The translations under genes and the position numbers were made by a program. Below, piece by piece: positions 1 through 6,121 of a stretch of 8,326 nucleotides of DNA (the first letter of the stretch is position 1; every line of letters begins with the position of its first letter). A model generated the notes under the pieces. That model saw nothing but the letters and a program-made list of their open reading frames with translations, was not told where the DNA came from and did not search any database. The stretch covers positions 1-8,326 of the forward strand of contig JBOHER010000458.1 of assembly GCA_050701115.1 (NCBI GenBank), read 5' to 3'. The DNA comes from JBOHER01 sp050701115. Its GTDB lineage: Bacteria; Actinomycetota; Actinomycetes; Mycobacteriales; Pseudonocardiaceae.

Positions 1-469
1 GCTTCTGCTTGAGCTCACGGATGTCGGCGATTACCTCGTACATCATCGCGTGATGTTGGGACATCTGCCGCCGGAGCTCTACGATCCGGTCGGCGGGCGA
101 GGAATGGTTGAGGAAAGCCACCCACACGTCCCGCATTGGCTGCTCGGCCCGGCCGAGTTCAAGCAGACCTGTGAAGAGCTCCTCCTCGGTGCCGGAGGTG
201 TATCCCCAGGGACTGCCTGGCTCGCTGCCCCACGATCCCTTGAACAGCGCGATCAGAAAGTGACACTCGCTGATGAGCTCGTTGATCGCTTCCTGCGGCC
301 GCCGGGCAGTCCCTCGCACGCGCTCCCACCCGACGACCTCGTAGGTAACATTGCTTTCGCTCCTGTGCCGAGCGGTGTGCTCGTCAACGCAGGCACGAAC
401 AACCTCACGCTCATCCGCAAGGTCGCCAGGCGAGGCCAAAAAGATGCGGAGCGGTAGTGCGTCAACCAT
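1..469 (-). CDS. DUF4062-type protein, N-terminal part (C-terminus off left edge)
   Basis: The minus strand reads open from an ATG at 469 to the window edge, giving 156 residues. The N-terminus has the hallmark of DUF4062 proteins: a beta-strand running into LASPGDL, then ADER (residues 8-21). Further matches are VVGWERV (45-51), RRPQEAIN (56-63), a hydrophobic strand ECHFLIALF (68-76), a GSWGS motif (78-82), and YTSGTEEEL (90-98). This domain is known at the N-terminus of larger bacterial proteins, often ahead of NTPase or repeat modules, and looks like a TIR/SEFIR-type alpha/beta fold; the fold is my inference. Residues 125-156 become helical and charged, perhaps a linker or coiled coil. 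An in-frame ATG at 493 is an alternative start, but 469 fits the family better, and neither has a clear Shine-Dalgarno. Base composition is less GC-rich than the chromosomal genes to the right. A role as sensor or effector in phage defence is possible but unproven. Confidence 0.8.
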   Translation of the reverse strand, partial: MVDALPLRIFLASPGDLADEREVVRACVDEHTARHRSESNVTYEVVGWERVRGTARRPQEAINELISECHFLIALFKGSWGSEPGSPWGYTSGTEEELFTGLLELGRAEQPMRDVWVAFLNHSSPADRIVELRRQMSQHHAMMYEVIADIRELKQK

Positions 470-776
470 GACGCCGGAGGGTACCCGGTGCATCCGCCGC
501 ATCGCTGGGAATGCCCGGCGACCATCTGCGCGCAACGCGCAACGCGGACCGCTGATTGGCTGAACGTGGTAGATCGCGTTGCCGTGCTCGAAGCGCGAAC
601 GAGTCCCTCGGGGGGATGCCGGCACCTGCTCAGCAGCGTCGCGACTTGCGTCCGTGCCGATCTACACGAGTGGCCGCCGCTCCGGCCGGAGCTGCATTCG
701 ATCTTTCCACCAATGGGCAGCCGTTGACTGGCCGACCGTCCGGCCCGGGGTTCTTTCTACAGTTCGAGGGCATGAG
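470..776. other. Intergenic region between DUF4062 gene and integrase
   Basis: I see no convincing gene in these 307 bases. Short open frames on both strands resemble no family. The region holds a perfect 14-bp palindrome GCTCCGGCCGGAGC at 679-692. It also holds tandem heptamers CGCGCAA at 529-535 and 536-542, with a GCGCG-CAA-CGCGC inverted repeat at 528-540. At 733-748 is a weak GGCCG...CGGCC stem, followed on the plus strand by a T-rich stretch. The integrase and the DUF4062 gene are both on the minus strand, so this gap should contain the integrase terminator and the DUF4062 promoter. Neither can be assigned firmly. Confidence 0.5.
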
Positions 777-1817
777 CTAGGCGAGAGGGTGTGGTTCTTC
801 AGTGAGCGCTGCCAGCGCAGCGGCAACTTCGTTCAGGCTGGCGCGGACGTAGGTAGTGGTGGTTCCGGCCTCGCTGCTGCCGTGGTCGTTGTGTCCGGCG
901 TAGGCGCGGGCCACGGCGTAGCCGAAGTTGCGTTCGACCCAGGTGAGGGTGGTGTGTCGGAGCCAGTGGGTGGAGATCTGCTGGGTGGCTACCCAGGGCA
1001 GATGCTTGCCTAGCCGTGTCCAGAGGTGGTCATAGCGGCGCCTGGTGATCGGTTGGCCGTTGCGGTAGCGCAGCAGTTGCCCGTCGCGTGGCGCGTGCCG
1101 GTCGTGCGCGTGGTGTTGCAGGTGAGCCATCAGCGTGGGCGAAACCGGTTGCCAGCGAACCGTCTCGCCTTTCTCGCGCAGGAAGATCAGGCACTGGGCT
1201 GGATCGAGATCCTGTGGCCGCAGGGCGAGTGCGCCGCCGCGGCGGCACGCGGTTTCGGTATGCAGCCGCAGCAGGAGGGTGTCGAGGGCCGGGTCGTTGC
1301 CGGTGGTGGCGGCGGTGTGGTTGATCTCGGCCAGCCGGTCGCCCGCGACCGCGCGGCGCGTCGACGGCAGCCGTGCGGGTTTGGCGACTTTGCGAGCTGG
1401 GTTGTTGCCGGGTGCGATGAGGCGGTCGTCTTCGGCGTGACGGTACAGGCAGCGCAGGGCGGCGATGAGGTGTTCGCCCGCGCTGCGTCCGCCGCGAGCG
1501 TTGCGGCGGCCGACGACATTGGCCTTGACGTGCTCGACGAGCTGTTTGATCTGTGAGGGTGTCGGCTCGTCCAGGCGGCGGTGCCCCCAGTGGTCGAGTA
1601 TCCGGTTCCCGTACGAGGTGTAGACGCGGCGGGTGCCCTCGGAGACTGCGTCGGACACGACGGGGATATATTCGGCGAAGGTCGGCAGTAACGGCTGGGT
1701 GACCGGCTCGCTGATCAGGTCTTCGGCGGTGACGCCCATCCGGGCCAGCAACAGCCTGGCGGCGTCGAGATCGGCCGCCCGGTCCGCCGACGCGTCCTGC
1801 TGGTGGTGGGCGGTCAT
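777..1817 (-). CDS. Tyrosine recombinase / phage-type integrase
   Basis: This 346-residue protein has the two-domain layout of tyrosine integrases. An N-terminal SAM-like core-binding domain spans about residues 44-130 (FAEYIPVVSD, then helices to LRCLYRHAEDD). The catalytic domain follows from about 155 to the end. All active-site residues are visible: Arg192 in ETACRRGGAL, Lys216 in REKGETVR, His284 and Arg287 in HWLRHTT, His309 in AYAGHND, and the nucleophile Tyr323 in TTTTYVRAS. It should catalyse site-specific insertion and excision of the element it belongs to. Its ATG overlaps the stop of the upstream AbrB-like gene (ATGA, 1814-1817), and a GGTGAT sequence precedes it, so the two are translationally coupled. 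It lies about 570 bp from the 3' end of a tRNA-Leu gene, the likely target. No excisionase is seen in the window. The gene appears intact. Confidence 0.93.
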   Translation of the reverse strand: MTAHHQQDASADRAADLDAARLLLARMGVTAEDLISEPVTQPLLPTFAEYIPVVSDAVSEGTRRVYTSYGNRILDHWGHRRLDEPTPSQIKQLVEHVKANVVGRRNARGGRSAGEHLIAALRCLYRHAEDDRLIAPGNNPARKVAKPARLPSTRRAVAGDRLAEINHTAATTGNDPALDTLLLRLHTETACRRGGALALRPQDLDPAQCLIFLREKGETVRWQPVSPTLMAHLQHHAHDRHAPRDGQLLRYRNGQPITRRRYDHLWTRLGKHLPWVATQQISTHWLRHTTLTWVERNFGYAVARAYAGHNDHGSSEAGTTTTYVRASLNEVAAALAALTEEPHPLA

Positions 1818-2278
1818 GCGCGATCACCGCCCAGCAGCGTTGCGTGGCAGTCGGCGAGCACCAGGTCGAGCACCGCCGGTGGGTGTACGAGAAGCAGGTC
1901 GCGATCGAGGTAGGCGGCCAGCAGTACGCGATCGCCCGAGGCCAGCCCGCAGCAGTGTCGTACCGGCGCGGGAAGTCGGAGGTGCCCCTGGCTGGTCATG
2001 CCGAACACGCCGCTAGGGTCGGTGCCGATCACCAGCGTCCCGTGCGCGGAGCTGATGGCCAACGGCGTACCGGCCACCCAACCCAACGCGGCGAACACCA
2101 TGCGGTCCGCGACCCGCCCGCGGCAGTCCACCGCCGCCAGCCCGTACACCGCCGTTCCGGCGCGCGGCGTGGGAACCGTGGGCAACGGCAGCGGCCGGTG
2201 GGACGCGGCCCTCGGGGAGCGCCGGTCCCGGACCGGCGTGGTCGGGAAGGCGACCGGGTCAATCACAGCGCCGGTCAT
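1814..2278 (-). CDS. AbrB/MazE/SpoVT-like DNA-binding protein, integrase partner
   Basis: This is a 154-residue protein read from the ATG at 2278; a GTG at 2287 would add three residues. The first 40 residues are rich in Pro and Arg and probably disordered. Residues 91-131 match a swapped-hairpin AbrB domain: MTSQGHLRLPAPVR, then CGLASGDRVLLAAYLDRDLLLVH, compared with the family pattern of a strand, G+, a strand, P..hR, a G-L..GD turn and a strand. Residues 49-86 (CRGRVADRMVFAALGW, VAGTPLAI, TLVIG) look like a diverged second copy, so one chain may mimic an AbrB dimer. Its stop overlaps the integrase start by ATGA, which places both in one transcript. A likely role is repression or modulation of the integrase operon, or assistance at the attachment site. 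That role is inferred from the pairing and is not shown by the sequence. Confidence 0.72.
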   Translation of the reverse strand: MTGAVIDPVAFPTTPVRDRRSPRAASHRPLPLPTVPTPRAGTAVYGLAAVDCRGRVADRMVFAALGWVAGTPLAISSAHGTLVIGTDPSGVFGMTSQGHLRLPAPVRHCCGLASGDRVLLAAYLDRDLLLVHPPAVLDLVLADCHATLLGGDRA

Positions 2279-2356
2279 GCCCACCACCGCCGCCAGGGGC
2301 GTCGCGGGGTCCGGCAGAACTCCGGTTCAGGGTGTTGGAGTACGCTCAGGCACCGG

Positions 2357-2369
2357 TACATTAGATGTA
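2357..2369. promoter_or_regulatory. Inverted repeat TACAT-TAG-ATGTA upstream of the integrase operon
   Basis: A perfect 5-bp inverted repeat with a 3-bp spacer lies about 80 bp upstream of the AbrB-like start and 21 bp from the tRNA 3' end. It is AT-rich in a GC-rich setting. On the minus strand it contains TAATGT, which sits 17 bp downstream of a TTTCGT and could be a weak -10 box. It is a candidate promoter/operator for the abrB-like/int operon, perhaps bound by the AbrB-like protein itself. Confidence 0.35.
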
Positions 2370-2390
2370 GCAGGGATGCCACGAAAGTGT

Positions 2391-2440
2391 GTCCGAGGGG
2401 GGACTTGAACCCCCACGCCCATTACGGGCACTAGCACCTC
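2391..2440 (-). other. Candidate attachment site (tRNA-Leu 3' half)
   Basis: Tyrosine integrases of this layout usually recombine in the anticodon or T-loop part of a tRNA, and the 3' half is duplicated at the far end of the island. The integrase lies on the 3' side of this tRNA, so the tRNA-proximal attachment site should be within this stretch. The partner copy would be to the left of base 1. No long repeat of it is found between 1 and 2390. The exact core cannot be set from this window. Confidence 0.45.
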
Positions 2441-2473
2441 AAGCTAGCGCGTCTGCCATTCCGCCACTCGGAC
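2391..2473 (-). tRNA. tRNA-Leu (anticodon GAG)
   Basis: The minus strand gives an 83-nt class II tRNA. The acceptor stem pairs GTCCGAG at the 5' end with CTCGGAC at the 3' end. The anticodon stem CTAGC/GCTAG encloses the loop TTGAGGT, placing anticodon GAG at 2438-2440 and decoding CUC/CUU leucine codons. A long variable arm (GCCC-GTAAT-GGGC) is typical of tRNA-Leu. The T arm GGGGG-TTCAAGT-CCCCC is intact. CCA is not encoded. The 3' end faces the integrase operon and is the expected insertion point of the element to the left. The gene remains complete, as expected if the element restored the tRNA 3' half on insertion. Confidence 0.97.
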
Positions 2474-2486
2474 CTGCTGGATGGAT

Positions 2487-2492
2487 AGCCTA
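2487..2492 (-). promoter_or_regulatory. Possible -10 box of tRNA-Leu
   Basis: The minus strand reads TAGGCT, fitting TAnnnT, and ends 13 nt upstream of the mature tRNA 5' end. This would give a leader of about 6 nt. The -35 region (TGCGAA, 17 nt upstream) is poor. Confidence 0.3.
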
Positions 2493-2518
2493 ACCGATCG
2501 GCAGGGCGGTTCGCACAC

Positions 2519-2552
2519 GGGGTAGCTGGGGTAGCGCAGGCGTGAGAACGCC
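2519..2552. repeat. Direct repeats and GNRA-loop hairpin upstream of the M20 peptidase gene
   Basis: GGGGTAGC occurs twice, at 2519-2526 and 2528-2535, in a 9-bp period. Immediately after, at 2539-2552, is a perfect 5-bp hairpin GGCGT-GAGA-ACGCC with a GNRA-type loop. The stretch lies between the divergent tRNA-Leu and the peptidase start at 2608. It may be an operator or part of the leader. It lacks a T-run, so it is unlikely to be an intrinsic terminator. Confidence 0.3.
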
Positions 2553-2596
2553 GTGTCAAACCGGTCACGATGCCCGATTATGGCCCCGGCAATGGT

Positions 2597-2603
2597 AGGA
2601 AGG
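2597..2603 (+). promoter_or_regulatory. Ribosome binding site AGGAAGG
   Basis: A purine-rich AGGAAGG sits 4 nt before the GTG at 2608. It supports this GTG as the start of the M20 peptidase; no nearby in-frame ATG has a better site. Confidence 0.6.
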
Positions 2604-2607
2604 GCGC

Positions 2608-3930
2608 GTGACAGACCAGGCCAGTATCGACGTCGCTGCCGCCGAAGCCGTGACGCTGACCAGTGAATTGATCCAGATCGACACCACCAACACCGGCGAT
2701 ATGGACACCCTGGTCGGCGAACGCGCCGCCGCCGAGTACGTGGCGGCGAAACTGACCGAGGTGGGCTACGACATCACCTATGTGGAATCCGGTGGCAAGA
2801 ACCGGCACAACGTCATCGCCCGCCTTGCCGGCGCCGACCCCAGCAGGGGAGCGCTGCTGATCCACGGCCACCTCGACGTGGTGCCCGCCGATGCGTCCGA
2901 GTGGTCGGTGCACCCGTTCTCCGGCGCTATCCAAGACGGATACGTCTGGGGCAGGGGAGCGGTCGACATGAAAGACATGCTCGGCATGACGCTGGCGATC
3001 GCGCGGCACTTCAAGCGCGACAACATCGTGCCGCCGCGCGATCTGATCTTCGCCTTCCTGGCCGACGAGGAAGCCGGCGGTCGCTACGGATCACAGTGGC
3101 TGGTCGACAACCGCCCCGAGTTGTTCGAGGGGGCGACCGAGGCGATCAGTGAGGTCGGCGGATTCTCCATCACGCTCAAGGACAACGTGCGCGCCTACCT
3201 GATCGAGACGGCGGAGAAGGGCATCCGCTGGATGACGCTGCGGACGCGCGGCACCGCCGGGCACGGGTCGATGATCCAGCGCGACAACGCGGTCACCAAG
3301 CTCGCCGAGGCTGTGGCTCGTCTCGGCAACCACCAGTTCCCCCTGGTGCTGACCGATTCGGTGCGCGAGTTCCTCGCCGGGGTCAGCGAGATCACCGGGC
3401 TGGAGTTCCCCGAGGACGACCTGGATGGCGCGGTAGCCAAGCTCGGCAACATCTCCCGGGTGATCGGTGCGACGCTGCGCGACACGGCGAATCCCACCAT
3501 GCTCACCGCTGGGTACAAGGCCAACGTGGTGCCCTCGGTGGCAGAAGCCGCAGTCGACTGCCGGATCCTGCCCGGTCGGATGGACGCCTTCATCGTGGAG
3601 TTGGACGAGATCCTCGGCCCGGACATCGAACGCGAGTGGATGGAACTGCCGCCGGTGGAAACCGCCTTCGACGGCGCGCTGGTGGACGCCATGACTGCCG
3701 CGGTGCTCGCCGAAGACCCCGGCGCACGGACGCTTCCCTACATGCTCTCCGGCGGTACCGATGCGAAGGCCTTCGCCAAGCTCGGTATCCGCAACTTCGG
3801 CTTCGCGCCGCTTCGCCTACCCGCCGATCTCGACTTCTCCGCCCTGTTCCACGGTGTGGACGAACGCGTTCCGGTTGACGCGCTGCAGTTCGGCACCCGG
3901 GTGCTCGACCGGTTCCTGCGCACCAGCTAA
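2608..3930 (+). CDS. M20 family metallopeptidase (ArgE/DapE/CPG2-like)
   Basis: A 440-residue protein starts at GTG 2608. It carries the two-zinc M20 signature in order: HGHLDVVP with ligands His88 and Asp90, GRGAVDMK with bridging Asp120, ADEEAGG with general base Glu154 and ligand Glu155, and a C-terminal FHGVDE with ligand His415. The SGGTDAKAF segment (381-389) is the usual substrate-binding/metal region. The lid and dimerisation domain spans roughly 205-330 (GIRWMTLRTRGTAGHGS). The length is normal and there is no signal peptide, so it should be a cytoplasmic zinc exopeptidase or amidohydrolase acting on a dipeptide or acylated amino acid. The true substrate cannot be read from sequence. 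It resembles the conserved actinobacterial M20 dipeptidase group that includes mycobacterial Rv2141c. The next gene begins 8 nt after its stop, so the two are probably cotranscribed. It looks intact and backbone-like. Confidence 0.92.
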   Translation: MTDQASIDVAAAEAVTLTSELIQIDTTNTGDMDTLVGERAAAEYVAAKLTEVGYDITYVESGGKNRHNVIARLAGADPSRGALLIHGHLDVVPADASEWSVHPFSGAIQDGYVWGRGAVDMKDMLGMTLAIARHFKRDNIVPPRDLIFAFLADEEAGGRYGSQWLVDNRPELFEGATEAISEVGGFSITLKDNVRAYLIETAEKGIRWMTLRTRGTAGHGSMIQRDNAVTKLAEAVARLGNHQFPLVLTDSVREFLAGVSEITGLEFPEDDLDGAVAKLGNISRVIGATLRDTANPTMLTAGYKANVVPSVAEAAVDCRILPGRMDAFIVELDEILGPDIEREWMELPPVETAFDGALVDAMTAAVLAEDPGARTLPYMLSGGTDAKAFAKLGIRNFGFAPLRLPADLDFSALFHGVDERVPVDALQFGTRVLDRFLRTS

Positions 3931-3938
3931 CGGCAACC

Positions 3939-4889
3939 ATGAGTGCCACAGAACACGTCACGCTCACCGACGGGACGCGGCTGCACCTCGAGCGCGGCGG
4001 CGAGCCCGGAGCGGACGTCACGGTCGTGTTTGCGCACGGCTACGCGTTGGATCACCGCTGCTGGCACGCGCTGACCGGGGACCTGCCCGCCGCGGTCGAA
4101 CGCCCGGTTCAGGTGATCAGTTACGACCAGCGCGGACACGGGAAGTCCGGACGCGCAACGGCGGAAACCGCGACCGTAGAACGGCTCGGCGACGATCTGG
4201 CGGAACTGATCGAGCAGGTCGCACCCTCGGGCGTCGTGATCGTCGTCGGGCACGGCATGGGCGGGTTGGCCGTGCTCGCGCTGAGCGAGCGCCACCCGGC
4301 GATGTTCGAGCCCGCCGGCCTGGGCAGGGTCGCCGGACTCGTCCTGCTGTCCACCGGGGCGGGCGAGCTGGCGGCCGAGGCGCGGGCGGCAACCGGATTG
4401 GCCGTGGACTCCTCGAGCGTGCGACCCAGCGCCATCAGCAAACTGATGTGGGACCTCGAATCGGTGCTCGGCTCGAAGCTGGTGGATCTGGTCACCGATC
4501 GGGCACACAAGGCGGTGGTGACCGCGATGCGCTGGTCGATGTTCGGCGAAGCGCCCCGGCCCGACGATGTGGTGCAGACCCTGCGGATGATCCGGCACCA
4601 CTGGCCAGAGACCATGGCGCTGTTCCGCCCAGGGCTCGACGAGTACGTGCGGACCGCTGAACTTGTTGTGCCAGAGGGCACGCCGGTGACCGCCATGGTA
4701 GGCGAACGGGACCGGCTGGTGCCACCGGAGCGCGCTACCGCGCTGGTGGCCGGGGTGGCCGGTGCGACCGCGATCGTGCTTCCCGACGTCGGTCACATGC
4801 TGCCGCTGGAAAGTCCCGCGCAGGTGTTGCCGCGCATCGTGGCCATGGTGCACGGCGCGCAGCGCAGGTTAGGTGATCAAGCCAGGTAG
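3939..4889 (+). CDS. Alpha/beta-hydrolase-fold protein lacking the nucleophilic serine
   Basis: The 316-residue protein shows the alpha/beta-hydrolase core. VVFAHGYALDHRCW (29-42) is the oxyanion loop, YDQRGHGKSG (62-71) is the strand-4 turn, and VGERDRLVPP (254-263) and PDVGHMLPL (282-290) carry the acid and histidine, Asp258 and His286. At the nucleophile elbow, however, the motif is VVGHGMGG (102-109). The usual G-H-S-M-G has glycine (GGC, 4254-4256) in place of the catalytic serine. A helical cap fills about 125-240. The protein may be a non-catalytic relative, or may use unusual chemistry such as that of cofactor-less hydrolase-fold enzymes. No signal peptide or membrane helix is seen, so it is probably cytoplasmic. 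It follows the M20 gene by 8 nt, without a good ribosome binding site, which suggests translational coupling. Its last 21 bp overlap the convergent DUF5703 gene. The missing serine is a direct reading; any functional consequence is inferred. Confidence 0.88.
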   Translation: MSATEHVTLTDGTRLHLERGGEPGADVTVVFAHGYALDHRCWHALTGDLPAAVERPVQVISYDQRGHGKSGRATAETATVERLGDDLAELIEQVAPSGVVIVVGHGMGGLAVLALSERHPAMFEPAGLGRVAGLVLLSTGAGELAAEARAATGLAVDSSSVRPSAISKLMWDLESVLGSKLVDLVTDRAHKAVVTAMRWSMFGEAPRPDDVVQTLRMIRHHWPETMALFRPGLDEYVRTAELVVPEGTPVTAMVGERDRLVPPERATALVAGVAGATAIVLPDVGHMLPLESPAQVLPRIVAMVHGAQRRLGDQAR

Positions 4890-5105
4890 CCCGGCCAGCG
4901 CGGGCCGTTGACGCCTGCGCAGCCATACCCGCCGGGTGCCGTCCGAGTACAACCGCACGGTCGACAGCTCCCACTCGGCGAACTCCGCGTGAATCGACAG
5001 CTGGACCGCGGCCGCCCGCCGCGACACCCCGGGCGGCAACCGCAGATTGCGGTACTCCCACCCGCCGTCGACCTCGGAATCGTCCTCGACCACCGCCTCG
5101 GTCAT
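4869..5105 (-). CDS. DUF5703 family protein
   Basis: This is a 78-residue acidic-then-basic protein. The middle, WEYRNLRLPPGVSRRAA (16-32), then HAEFAEWELSTVRLY (39-53) and DGTRRVWLRRR (55-65), matches the small actinobacterial DUF5703 family in pattern and length. Its biochemical function is unknown. The start ATG at 5105 overlaps the stop of the lipoprotein gene (ATGA) and has a strong AGGTGA ribosome site 7 nt upstream. It is the last gene of the reductase-lipoprotein-DUF5703 operon. It ends inside the convergent hydrolase gene (21-bp overlap), leaving no room for a separate terminator. Confidence 0.82.
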   Translation of the reverse strand: MTEAVVEDDSEVDGGWEYRNLRLPPGVSRRAAAVQLSIHAEFAEWELSTVRLYSDGTRRVWLRRRQRPALAGLPGLIT

Positions 5106-6121
5106 GGTTCGATCACCTGTATCCCTTCGCCCGCCGCCGAAGCGACGACCACGCGACCGGTCCTTTCGTCGACGGTAACCGAATTTGGCTGCGATACGGT
5201 GTCGAAGCGCCGCTTTTCTTGCGGCTCACCCCCCGCGACATCGAATCCGACCACCTCGTTGCGCTCGGTGAGCGTCACCCAGACCAGGTCACGGGCGTTG
5301 TCGTAGGCGATGCCGTACACCCCGCCGGGCACCGGATAACGCTGGCGCAGCAGCAGTGGATCGACCGAGAACGCGAGCAGACTTCCCCCGCGGGTGTCGG
5401 TGACCAGGACCCGGTCGTACCGGTCGGTCACCGCATTGGTCGCCCCCTGACCCGCTCGGAGACCGACACCGATCGATCCTTCGTCGACGTCCACCTCGAA
5501 CACCGCGCTGCGCAATCGGTCGAGTACGACCGCCTGGTCACCGACGGAGAGCACCTGGTCGGCGCTCTGCATCTCGCCGGAGATGGTCTTGGTCCGCTGC
5601 TCGTACTCGAGCACATCGATCGCCTTGGCCGCGCGGAGCGCGACCAGCCGCTGCGCGCCTCGGTTGGCAACGCTCACCGGGGCGCCCTCGACGGAGGTCT
5701 CGCCGATGATGGTGTCGTCGGGGGAGAGGTAGACCAGCAGATCCTCACTCGGCACGGTGGCGAGGAACTCCTCACCCCGATCGGGCGCCAGCCGTTCGAC
5801 GCGCCCTGGGACCGGCACCCGCTTCGGCTTCGCGTCGAGATCGTCCAGCGGGAGGAACAGCACCGCGGAACCCCCGTCGTCGGTCACCGCGACCGCAATG
5901 GTGCGGGTGTTCGGCTGGATGGTTACCGCGGTGGCCTTCCCCGGCGCGGACACCACCGTGCCCGCGGGGGTCTTCGCCTGATCCGGCGAGCGGGCCGGGG
6001 CCGCCGCGACCGGGTTCTGCACCACCTGCAGTGGGTCCCCCCCTCCGCTGTCTGTGCTGCAAGCCGCGGTCACCAGTGCACAGCCGACCAGGGCCATGAT
6101 CGCGCGACCGGGCGGGCTCAC
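5102..6121 (-). CDS. Secreted lipoprotein with YncE/YVTN-type beta-propeller
   Basis: The 339-residue protein starts at GTG 6121, whose GTGA overlaps the stop of the upstream reductase gene. This start provides an n-region with Arg6, a hydrophobic stretch, and a lipobox-like TAAC with acylated Cys21. An ATG at 6097 would remove the positive charge. After a Gly/Pro/Ala-rich linker (to about 70), the rest is a run of beta-rich repeats with YVTN-like phrases: IAYDNARDLVWVTLTERNEV, SVTVDERTGRVVVASA, RVLVTDTRGGSLLAF. These fit a propeller of about six blades outside the membrane. It resembles the mycobacterial LppL class of lipoproteins in size and layout, but I cannot confirm orthology. Propellers of this sort usually bind ligands or proteins, and no catalytic residues are evident. 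Translational coupling on both sides ties it to the reductase and to DUF5703. A longer in-frame reading upstream to 6745 is the shadow of the reductase gene. Confidence 0.85.
   Translation of the reverse strand: MSPPGRAIMALVGCALVTAACSTDSGGGDPLQVVQNPVAAAPARSPDQAKTPAGTVVSAPGKATAVTIQPNTRTIAVAVTDDGGSAVLFLPLDDLDAKPKRVPVPGRVERLAPDRGEEFLATVPSEDLLVYLSPDDTIIGETSVEGAPVSVANRGAQRLVALRAAKAIDVLEYEQRTKTISGEMQSADQVLSVGDQAVVLDRLRSAVFEVDVDEGSIGVGLRAGQGATNAVTDRYDRVLVTDTRGGSLLAFSVDPLLLRQRYPVPGGVYGIAYDNARDLVWVTLTERNEVVGFDVAGGEPQEKRRFDTVSQPNSVTVDERTGRVVVASAAGEGIQVIEP
5113..5118 (-). promoter_or_regulatory. Ribosome binding site AGGTGA for DUF5703 gene
   Basis: AGGTGA lies 7 nt upstream of ATG 5105, inside the end of the lipoprotein gene. 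It fixes the DUF5703 start and allows re-initiation at the ATGA overlap. Confidence 0.6.

Noticed and set aside
733..748. GGCCG...CGGCC stem as integrase terminator
   Set aside because: The stem is weak and the T-rich stretch follows on the plus strand, whereas the integrase is transcribed on the minus strand.
1844..2434. 196-residue plus-strand open frame crossing the AbrB-like gene and tRNA
   Set aside because: It runs through part of a tRNA gene and has no recognisable domain.
3927..4853. 308-residue minus-strand open frame opposite the hydrolase gene
   Set aside because: It is His/Arg/Gly-rich with no recognisable domain and mirrors a plus-strand gene with clear hydrolase motifs; a shadow of high-GC coding sequence.
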